From Chryseobacterium sp. HSC-36S06 (GTDB taxonomy: Bacteria; Bacteroidota; Bacteroidia; Flavobacteriales; Weeksellaceae), in NCBI RefSeq assembly GCF_024171485.1, contig NZ_JALJZX010000001.1:620001-684000 (forward strand): a stretch of DNA of 64,000 bases, given 5' to 3'. Of the stretch, positions 51,779 through 58,553 are shown piece by piece. The position numbers and the translations under genes are program-made. The notes under the pieces were generated by a model that was given only the letters and a program-made list of their open reading frames with translations, ran no database searches and was not told the DNA's origin. Positions within the stretch are counted from its first letter, which is position 1. Each line of letters opens with the position of its first letter.

Positions 51779-52753
51779 TTAAGAGTTCTCTAAAATATAA
51801 GTGAACATCAGCGGTGCACAGATAGTGGCATCACTTTCAACGATGTATTTCGGGGTATCGATATCGAGTTTCCCCCACGTAATTTTTTCGTTCGGTACAG
51901 CTCCGGAATACGAACCGTAAGAGGTTGTAGAATCAGAAATCTGGCAGAAATACGCCCAGAACGGAACATCTTCCCACTCTAAATCCTGATACATCATCGG
52001 TACTACACAAATCGGGAAATCTCCGGCGATTCCGCCTCCAATCTGGAAGAATCCAACACCTTTTCCGCCTGAATTCGCGCGGTACCATTCAGTAAGGTAA
52101 ATCATGTATTCAATCCCGGATTTTACAGTATGAACATTCAGTTTGCCTTTAATAACGTTGGAGGTGAAAATATTTCCAGTTGTGGAATCTTCCCATCCCG
52201 GACAAACAATCGGAAGGTTTTTCTCAGCCGCAGCCACAATCCATGAATCTTTAGGATCGATTTCATAATACTGTTCCAAAACTCCTGAATTCACAACCTG
52301 ATATAGGAATTCGTGCGGGAAATAACGCTCTCCTTTTTCTTCAGCAGCATGCCAGACATCTTCCAAATGAGTCTGTAAACGACGGAACGCTTCCTCCTCA
52401 GGAATACAGGTGTCGGTTACGCGGTTGAAGTGCTGATCAAGAAGTTCTCTTTCCTGCTCCGGAGTTAAATCTCTGTAATTCGGTACTCGTTTATAATGAG
52501 AATGTGCCACCAAATTCATTACATCTTCTTCAAGGTTGGCGCCGGTACAGGAAATAATATCAACTTTGTCCTGACGGATCATCTCAGCCAGAATTTTACC
52601 CAACTCTGCAGTAGACATTGCTCCCGCCAAAGTTATCATCATTTTTCCGCCATCTTTTAAGTGGGCAACATAACCCTTGGAAGCATCCACCAAAGCTGCT
52701 GCATTGAAGTGCAGGTAGTATTTTTCTAAAAATTCTGTAATCGGTTTATTCAT
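51779..52753 (-). CDS. Deoxyhypusine synthase-family protein
   Basis: 324 residues with the DHS fold: MMITLAGAMSTAELGKILAEM, IISCTGANLEEDVMNL, YFPHEFLYQVV, PIVCPGWEDSTTGN and GFFQIGGGIAGDFPI (NAD site). The active-site Lys motif WGK is kept (Lys295 in NEKITWGKLDID), so it should form the enamine intermediate. Bacteria have no eIF5A, so protein deoxyhypusination is unlikely. Bacterial members are thought to transfer aminobutyl groups to small amines (for example homospermidine formation). A -7 element precedes it. Confidence 0.9.
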   Translation of the reverse strand: MNKPITEFLEKYYLHFNAAALVDASKGYVAHLKDGGKMMITLAGAMSTAELGKILAEMIRQDKVDIISCTGANLEEDVMNLVAHSHYKRVPNYRDLTPEQERELLDQHFNRVTDTCIPEEEAFRRLQTHLEDVWHAAEEKGERYFPHEFLYQVVNSGVLEQYYEIDPKDSWIVAAAEKNLPIVCPGWEDSTTGNIFTSNVIKGKLNVHTVKSGIEYMIYLTEWYRANSGGKGVGFFQIGGGIAGDFPICVVPMMYQDLEWEDVPFWAYFCQISDSTTSYGSYSGAVPNEKITWGKLDIDTPKYIVESDATICAPLMFTYILENS

Positions 52754-52770
52754 TTCTTATATTGTTTATG

Positions 52771-52778
52771 CAAAGATA
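52771..52778 (-). promoter_or_regulatory. -7 element for the deoxyhypusine-synthase-like gene
   Basis: Minus-strand TATCTTTG, matching TAnnTTTG, 17 nt before the ATG at 52753. Confidence 0.5.
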
Positions 52779-52864
52779 ATATTTTAGGACGGAAGTCTGA
52801 ATTCACAAAAATCTAAAATCAAATTCCAGTTAATTCATCCTCCCGGAATTATTCATTCATTAAA

Positions 52865-52893
52865 AAAGTACAACCTGGCAAAGGCTGTACTTT
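52865..52893 (-). terminator. Terminator of the GreA/GreB-like gene
   Basis: AAAGTACA, one mismatch, CC / GG, TGTACTTT with a 7-nt loop; minus strand continues with TTTTTTAATG. Confidence 0.8.
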
Positions 52894-52927
52894 AATTAAA
52901 TCATGGAGCGGAGAATTTATCTGAAAA

Positions 52928-53308
52928 TTAGTTCTGCCAGTGTTCAACTTTCAAAATTTCGATTCTTCTTTCGCCGTCTTTAAAAGGATATTCTACGATG
53001 TCGCCCACTTTATATCCCATAGTTGCCAGCGCCATATCGGACAGGATTGAATGTTTGTTCTTTTTCGGTTTTGCCTGCGCAACGCCCACAAAAATATATT
53101 CTTCTTCTTTGTTTAGGGTGTGGTCTTTTACAGTAACTACGCGGTCTACCGTCACTACATCTTCGGGAAGTTCCCTTCTTCTAACCTGCTTAGCATTCCG
53201 AAGTTCGGAAGTAAGTCTTGCTTCTTCGTTTGGGGTTACTTTTTTTCTTCTGAGGTGATCCTTAATTGCGTCGTAGATTCCGGTTGTTAAAATTATGTTT
53301 TCTGACAT
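52928..53308 (-). CDS. GreA/GreB-family (Rnk-like) transcription factor
   Basis: 126 residues from the ATG at 53308 (MSENIILTTGIYD), which matches the usual start of the family; ATG 53332 or TTG 53353 would add up to 15 residues. After a short N-terminal helical part (KDHLRRKKVTPNEEARL) comes the C-terminal GreA/GreB FKBP-like domain (VTVKDHTLNKEEEYIFVG, SILSDMALATMGYKVGDIVEYPF). It lacks the full coiled-coil finger of GreA, so it may bind RNA polymerase without normal cleavage stimulation. Confidence 0.8.
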   Translation of the reverse strand: MSENIILTTGIYDAIKDHLRRKKVTPNEEARLTSELRNAKQVRRRELPEDVVTVDRVVTVKDHTLNKEEEYIFVGVAQAKPKKNKHSILSDMALATMGYKVGDIVEYPFKDGERRIEILKVEHWQN

Positions 53309-53642
53309 TTCTGTATATTTTTTTGAATTCATGACATGCTTTATGCGATCCAACGCAGACTGTAAACATCAAAAGACGTTTTGCCTGTGAAAACACATCA
53401 AATGGTATTGAGATTAAAATGTTGGAATTCCCTGTCTTGGACCCGACAGGGTTTAATTGATGAAGTCTTTGGAACTTTTCAGAAATGAATCAGTATGCAA
53501 ATAAAGCAAGGACAGCAAAAGCCTAGATATACCGGTTTCGGATAAAAAGAATGATGTGACCATGAACTTATTGAATTGATTTTTACAAATTTAAGAAATA
53601 ACCATTTACTAAACAAGTGTTTAGCATAAATTAACATTGCTA
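53309..53642. other. Gene-free interval with two palindromes
   Basis: No reading frame in this 334-bp stretch looks coding. It holds a GC-rich hairpin CCCTGTC / GACAGGG (53430-53451, 8-nt loop) that resembles a dispersed palindromic unit, and a TetR-operator-like palindrome CTAAACA-AG-TGTTTAG at 53609-53624. The right end lies just past the arfB stop. Confidence 0.55.
53609..53624. promoter_or_regulatory. Operator-like palindrome CTAAACA-AG-TGTTTAG
   Basis: Perfect 7+2+7 palindrome. Spacing and symmetry resemble TetR-family operators, but no regulator gene lies beside it. It is 19 nt downstream of arfB (minus strand) and about 300 nt upstream of the GreA/GreB-like gene. Confidence 0.4.
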
Positions 53643-54035
53643 CTACAATCTGAATTTTCGGTTCTCCTTTTTTTCTGAGAGCTGTTTTTTTGCCTGAATT
53701 CTCTTTTCCACTTGTCTTTTGCTCGGTTTAGTAGGTTTGCGGAGTTTTGGTTTAACGAGCGATTTATTTACCAGATCCAGTATTTTCTCAGTCGCGATCT
53801 TTTTATTCTGAAGTTGGGTGCGGCTCTCCGAAACGGTGAGCTGAAGAATACCTTCAAGATTAATCCTGTTTTTTAGTTTTAGCGCGATTAATTCTTTTTC
53901 TTCTTCTTTGAAAAATTCAGTGCCAGCTATATTCCACATTACGGTTACAGAAGTTTCTACCTTATTTACGTTCTGTCCGCCTGCGCCACTGCTGCGGGAG
54001 GTTTTGTAAGTAAGTTCCTTGGTGAAATTTTTCAT
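53643..54035 (-). CDS. arfB: Alternative ribosome-rescue factor ArfB
   Basis: 130 residues. The release-factor GGQ motif is at 19-21 in SRSSGAGGQNVNKVET, followed by the small RF-like domain and a long basic C-terminal tail (KPTKPSKRQVEKRIQAKKQ) that threads into the empty mRNA channel. ArfB (YaeJ) hydrolyses peptidyl-tRNA on stalled ribosomes without a stop codon. It follows menE by 14 nt. Confidence 0.94.
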   Translation of the reverse strand: MKNFTKELTYKTSRSSGAGGQNVNKVETSVTVMWNIAGTEFFKEEEKELIALKLKNRINLEGILQLTVSESRTQLQNKKIATEKILDLVNKSLVKPKLRKPTKPSKRQVEKRIQAKKQLSEKKENRKFRL

Positions 54036-54049
54036 GTAGATAAGAATGG

Positions 54050-55096
54050 CTAAAACAAATGTAGCAATTCTTTGCGGTTAATTTTTCCGTTGGGAATCCT
54101 GGGAAATTTAGGAATAAAGTGAATTTCCTTTGGAAGATGATTCTTAGAGAATTTTTTTTCTATCTCTTTAAAGGCTAATTCCAATTGCACGGAGATGTTA
54201 GAATCTTCATTTCCTTCAATCACTGAAATCAGTTTCTGTCCGAATTTTTCGTCTTTAATCCCAAGAAAAGCCACTTCATTATGCAAATATCTTTTCAGTA
54301 AATTTTCAAGTTCTTCGGGACGAATTTTAAGTCCACCGGAATTGATTACATTATCGATTCTGCCTAAAAATTTGAATTGATTTTCTCCTTTAAGCTCAAT
54401 TAAATCGTTCGTTTGAAGAATTTCCGGGTTAAGTTTCGGAGCTGAAATCTTTAAACAAGCTCTTTCATCGAGACAAATTTCAATACCTTCAAAGACAGAA
54501 AAGTATTCTTCGGGTGTAGGATAAATCTGTTTCAAGGCGATATGAGAAAGCGTTTCGCTCATACCGTAAGTTTCGTAAATACGGGGTGCCGGATGATGGA
54601 TGTCGGGTGGCAGTTGCTTATGAATTTTAGTTTTTAAACTTTCCGAAACCTGAGCACCACCAATAATTAAGTTTTTAATGAAATGAATTTTGTCTAGAGA
54701 ATTTTCAACCTGTAGCGGCGACATCGCGCAGAAATCAACTTCCTGTTCTAAATATTCCAGCGCTTTTGAGGAAGGGGTTGCAATCAACAGTTTCAGTTTT
54801 CTTTCCAGAGCCCGCACTATCATCATCTTACCCGAAATGTAATCAACCGGAAGACACACTAATGCAGTGTTTCCAGGTTTTAAGTTCAGGAAATCGCAGG
54901 TCATCTTTGCGGAACTCAGCATTCTGCTTTTTTCGATTTCAAAAACTTTTGGGGTTCCCGTAGAACCTGAAGTCTGGACCGAAACATAATGAGATTCCGA
55001 ATACCATTCCTTTAAAAAGGAAATCACTTTTTCCTCAAAATCGGTTTGGGGAGAAAGTGATTCCAGATTGATATTTTGGTCGAAATCGATGAACAT
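54050..55096 (-). CDS. menE: AMP-forming ligase, probably o-succinylbenzoate-CoA ligase
   Basis: 348 residues, the short MenE form usual in Bacteroidota. Adenylation motifs: SVQTSGSTGTPKVFE (P-loop-like A3), YETYGMSETLSHIA (A5), and FLGRIDNVINSGGLKIRPEEL (A7-A8), with the late catalytic Lys in PNGKINRKEL (A10). MenE activates o-succinylbenzoate in menaquinone synthesis. No other men genes are here, so the assignment is from size and motif spacing. Its ATG overlaps the argS stop by one base (TAATG). Confidence 0.82.
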   Translation of the reverse strand: MFIDFDQNINLESLSPQTDFEEKVISFLKEWYSESHYVSVQTSGSTGTPKVFEIEKSRMLSSAKMTCDFLNLKPGNTALVCLPVDYISGKMMIVRALERKLKLLIATPSSKALEYLEQEVDFCAMSPLQVENSLDKIHFIKNLIIGGAQVSESLKTKIHKQLPPDIHHPAPRIYETYGMSETLSHIALKQIYPTPEEYFSVFEGIEICLDERACLKISAPKLNPEILQTNDLIELKGENQFKFLGRIDNVINSGGLKIRPEELENLLKRYLHNEVAFLGIKDEKFGQKLISVIEGNEDSNISVQLELAFKEIEKKFSKNHLPKEIHFIPKFPRIPNGKINRKELLHLF

Positions 55097-56874
55097 TACA
55101 TTCTGTCAACTGTTCCGATTCCCAGAAGGGCGAGTCCTTTTCTTATTGTTTTTCCGGTTACTGCAGAAAGTTCAAGGCGGAACTGTTTCGCGGTAGCATC
55201 GTCCTGCTTCAGAATCGGATTGTTCTGATAAAAAGAATTATAAGATTTCACAAGTTCATATATATAGTTGGCGACCAAAGCAGGGGAGAGCGTTTCGGCT
55301 GCTTTGGAAACTACGTCCTTAAAGTTGAGCAGATTCATTATCAGATCTTTTTCGGAATCATTGATTTCGTAATCTGAGATGGTTTGCTCCCGGTATTCTG
55401 CCTTGGTAAGCAAAGACTGAATTCTTGCGTAGGTATACTGAATGAAAGGGCCTGTATTCCCGTTAAAATCGATGCTTTCTTTCGGATTGAAAAGCATTTT
55501 TTTCTTTGGATCCACTTTGAGCATGAAGTATTTCAAAGCGCCTAAACCAACTGTTTCGTATGATTTTTCTCTTTCCTCTTCACTAAGATTTTCGAGTTTG
55601 CCGAGTTCTTCTGCTTTTTCTTTGGCAGTTTCTACCATTTCCTGCATCAGATCATCAGCATCTACCACTGTTCCTTCGCGGGATTTCATTTTGCCTTCGG
55701 GAAGTTCTACCATTCCATAGGAAAGATGGTAAAGATCTTCAGCCCAGCTATAACCTAATTTCTTAAGGATTTTAAACAATACATCGAAATGATAATCCTG
55801 TTCGTTACCTACCGTATAAATAAGTTTCTGAATATTATTTTCCTTGAAACGCTGAACTGCTGTTCCCAAATCCTGTGTCATGTAAACCGAAGTCCCATCG
55901 GAGCGAAGGAGTAATTTGTGGTCGAGACCTTCATCAGTCAGATCGCACCAAACCGAACCGTCGTCTTTTCTGTAAAGAACACCGCTTACTAAACCTTCCT
56001 GAATGAGGTCTTTTCCCAGTAAATAAGTATTGCTTTCGTACTGAACCTGATCGAAATCGACACCCAACTTTTTATACGTTTGGCCGAAACCTTCATAAAC
56101 CCAGGTATTCATTTCGTTCCAAAGGGTTCTTACGCTTTCGTCACCTTTTTCCCAGTCCAAAAGCATTTTCTGCGCTTCCAGGATAATGGGTGCCTGTTTT
56201 TTTGCGGTCTCTTCATCATACCCCTGCGCGACAAGTTCAGCGATTTCCTTTTTATAGTTTTTGTCGAATGCGACGTAATAGTTCCCCACGAACTTGTCAC
56301 CTTTTGTCGCGGTAGACTGTGGAGTTTCTCCGTTTCCGAATTTTTCCCAGGCGAGCATTGATTTGCAGATGTGGATTCCACGATCATTAATGATTTGGGT
56401 TTTGATCACATCGTAACCATCTTCTTTAAGGATTTGTGCGACAGAGTAGCCCAATAAGTTATTACGGATATGCCCTAAGTGGAGCGGTTTGTTGGTATTT
56501 GGGGAAGAATATTCTACCATAACGGTTTGGTTTTTCTTCTCTGCGGAGTCAAAATTTTCTTTTACGTAATTAAAATTATCGAGGAAGAAACTGTTTTTGA
56601 TTTTCAGATTCAGAAATCCTTTAACCACGTTGAAGTTCTCAACAAAGTCCGCTTGAGTTGATAGTGCGTCACCAAGTTCCATGGCAATAAGATCGGGACT
56701 TTTCTTAAGGACTTTCACCAAAGGAAAAGTAACGATGGTGAAATCACCTTCGAAACCTGTTTTGTTCTGCTGTACTTCAAGTTTGACGTTGTTTCTCTGG
56801 TTTACATCATCAATCTGAAAAACATTTTGAACGACTTCAGCGATTTTGTTCTCAATACTATCTTTAATATTCAT
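55096..56874 (-). CDS. argS: Arginyl-tRNA synthetase
   Basis: 592 residues from the ATG at 56874; an upstream in-frame TTG at 56895 is less likely. Class I synthetase: the HIGH-like motif in NTNKPLHLGHIRNN (about 131-144), a modified KMSKS loop as KMKSREGT, the N-terminal Add1-type domain for the tRNA D-loop, and a helical C-terminal anticodon-binding domain (FIQYTYARIQSLLTKA to the end). Charges tRNA-Arg. First gene of argS-menE-arfB. Confidence 0.96.
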   Translation of the reverse strand: MNIKDSIENKIAEVVQNVFQIDDVNQRNNVKLEVQQNKTGFEGDFTIVTFPLVKVLKKSPDLIAMELGDALSTQADFVENFNVVKGFLNLKIKNSFFLDNFNYVKENFDSAEKKNQTVMVEYSSPNTNKPLHLGHIRNNLLGYSVAQILKEDGYDVIKTQIINDRGIHICKSMLAWEKFGNGETPQSTATKGDKFVGNYYVAFDKNYKKEIAELVAQGYDEETAKKQAPIILEAQKMLLDWEKGDESVRTLWNEMNTWVYEGFGQTYKKLGVDFDQVQYESNTYLLGKDLIQEGLVSGVLYRKDDGSVWCDLTDEGLDHKLLLRSDGTSVYMTQDLGTAVQRFKENNIQKLIYTVGNEQDYHFDVLFKILKKLGYSWAEDLYHLSYGMVELPEGKMKSREGTVVDADDLMQEMVETAKEKAEELGKLENLSEEEREKSYETVGLGALKYFMLKVDPKKKMLFNPKESIDFNGNTGPFIQYTYARIQSLLTKAEYREQTISDYEINDSEKDLIMNLLNFKDVVSKAAETLSPALVANYIYELVKSYNSFYQNNPILKQDDATAKQFRLELSAVTGKTIRKGLALLGIGTVDRM

Positions 56875-56892
56875 CTTCAAAATTTTGAATGA

Positions 56893-56900
56893 CAAATATA
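56893..56900 (-). promoter_or_regulatory. -7 element for argS-menE-arfB
   Basis: Minus-strand TATATTTG, consensus match, 18 nt before the argS ATG and adjacent to the SusD terminator. Confidence 0.55.
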
Positions 56901-56902
56901 CG

Positions 56903-56933
56903 GAAATAAAAAAACCACTCCGAAGAGTGGTTT
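56903..56933 (-). terminator. Terminator of the susCD operon
   Basis: 9-bp stem AAACCACTC / GAGTGGTTT; on the minus strand the loop is C(TTCG)G, an unusually stable tetraloop, followed by TTTTTTTATTT. Confidence 0.92.
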
Positions 56934-56956
56934 AGTAATTATAAAAACTTAGTTAC

Positions 56957-58546
56957 TTAGTTTTTATCCCAGATAAGTTTTGTATTCATTTTGTCACCTC
57001 CAATTGCAGCTGATGCAGCAGCATAATTTTCAGGATTCAATGTTTGGATTACCGTTGGATAGTATAATCTTGTAGGTAAATCTGTGAGATCAGCAATTAG
57101 CGGTTCAAATACGTAAGTTGTAGCGCCACTTACAGGGTCAGGTACATTAAGGGCATAGGTTTCACCTGGCAATAAAAGAACACTGGTATCAGGATATCCT
57201 GTTCTTCTGTAATCTGCCCACGCCTCATAAGGCTGCATGAATAATGCTACATATTTCTGTGTTAACACATTTTTCATGTTTGCAGGAGGTAAAGTTGCAA
57301 CGAAAGCATTTGCAGCAGCTTCGCTAACACCCCATTTGGTCATTGAAGCTTTAACACCTTTTTCGTAGTTAGACTGACTCCAACCGTTTGCTTCACTTAA
57401 TAAGAACTCTACTTCAGAATATTCCATTAAGATCTCAGTATAGTTTCTCTTGTAAACATATTTGCTGAAGAAGTTAGACTGACCTGCTTGTGCTGTGGAC
57501 ATAGACTGATCTAAACCATATGGTTGACCTACATAATCCGCAGGATCGGTAGATTCAGTGTAAGAACCATCAAGGATTGTTGATTTAAGTGTCCCAATAG
57601 GAGCAGCATATTTGAACAATCTTGGATCCAGTCCAAAGTTACCATTAGTTCCTTTCAGTAAATCGATGAATGTTTTTGAAACTGAGAAGTCAGAACGTGT
57701 TCTGAAATCATTGTACATCGGTGATGGGTTCACAAGATTATTTTCATAAGTTACCCCAACATTATCAGCATTAGAAGTCATTACACCCGCAGCAATAGCT
57801 TCAGCGAGGTGAGTTTCAGCTCCTGGCACAACACCTTTCACTCGCGTAGCTACTCTTAATCTAAGTGAGTTGGCAAACTTTTTCAGCTTGTTTCCGTCAC
57901 CTCCGAAAAGTATATCTCCTTGGATGAAAACTGGCTGGTCAACTTCAACCATCGCAGCTGCTTCCTTCAGTTCTTTCATAATGTCAGCATAAACCTTTGC
58001 CTGAGAAGCAAACTTAGGTTTTAAATACTGATTTGCATTGAGAGCTTGAAAATCCGCGTCATTGTTTCCATAAGAATAGTAAGGAATGTCTCCGAACGTA
58101 TCTGCAAGATTTAAGAATACATAAGATAACATTACTCTAGATGCTGCAATTTGGTTAGCATTAGAACCGTAAGCACTTGTAGGTCCTGCAGTAGCGGGAT
58201 CGGTGTTCATTCTAATAATTTCTCTGTAGTTTGATGCTGCAGTATAAAGTTGGGTCCAGATAGCATCACCGCTAGTTAACCTGTATTGATATCTGTCTTC
58301 TTCAGTATAAGCTACTTGGGCTGAATACTGCATCCACGGTAAAGTAACCCTTGCTGATTCGAATGAATTTCTGGTAGCATCTGTTACAATCTTATTTGCT
58401 GCGTTCCAAACTCCATAACTTAATGCACTCTCTGGTGAGTTGGGGTTTGCGTTAATCTCATCGAAATCCTGAGTACAACTCACAATTGCGGTAGATGTAA
58501 GTAAAACTGCGGCAAAAGCGTAAGCAATTTTTTTTATATTTTTCAT
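56957..58546 (-). CDS. SusD/RagB-family nutrient-binding lipoprotein
   Basis: 529 residues. A lipoprotein signal (KIAYAFAAVLLTSTAIVSC, Cys near 24) leads into a SusD-like_2-type helical fold with TPR-like units: DFDEINANPNSPESAL, WMQYSAQVAYTEEDRYQYR, ASRVMLSYVFLNLADTFGDIPY, and SEVEFLLSEANGW with QKYVALFMQPYEAWADYRRTGYP (cut). It sits on the outer face of the outer membrane and caps the SusC channel. It follows susC by 7 nt. The substrate is unknown; no glycan-degrading genes flank it, so a peptide or other oligomer is as likely as a glycan. Confidence 0.93.
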   Translation of the reverse strand: MKNIKKIAYAFAAVLLTSTAIVSCTQDFDEINANPNSPESALSYGVWNAANKIVTDATRNSFESARVTLPWMQYSAQVAYTEEDRYQYRLTSGDAIWTQLYTAASNYREIIRMNTDPATAGPTSAYGSNANQIAASRVMLSYVFLNLADTFGDIPYYSYGNNDADFQALNANQYLKPKFASQAKVYADIMKELKEAAAMVEVDQPVFIQGDILFGGDGNKLKKFANSLRLRVATRVKGVVPGAETHLAEAIAAGVMTSNADNVGVTYENNLVNPSPMYNDFRTRSDFSVSKTFIDLLKGTNGNFGLDPRLFKYAAPIGTLKSTILDGSYTESTDPADYVGQPYGLDQSMSTAQAGQSNFFSKYVYKRNYTEILMEYSEVEFLLSEANGWSQSNYEKGVKASMTKWGVSEAAANAFVATLPPANMKNVLTQKYVALFMQPYEAWADYRRTGYPDTSVLLLPGETYALNVPDPVSGATTYVFEPLIADLTDLPTRLYYPTVIQTLNPENYAAASAAIGGDKMNTKLIWDKN

Positions 58547-58553
58547 TGTCTAA

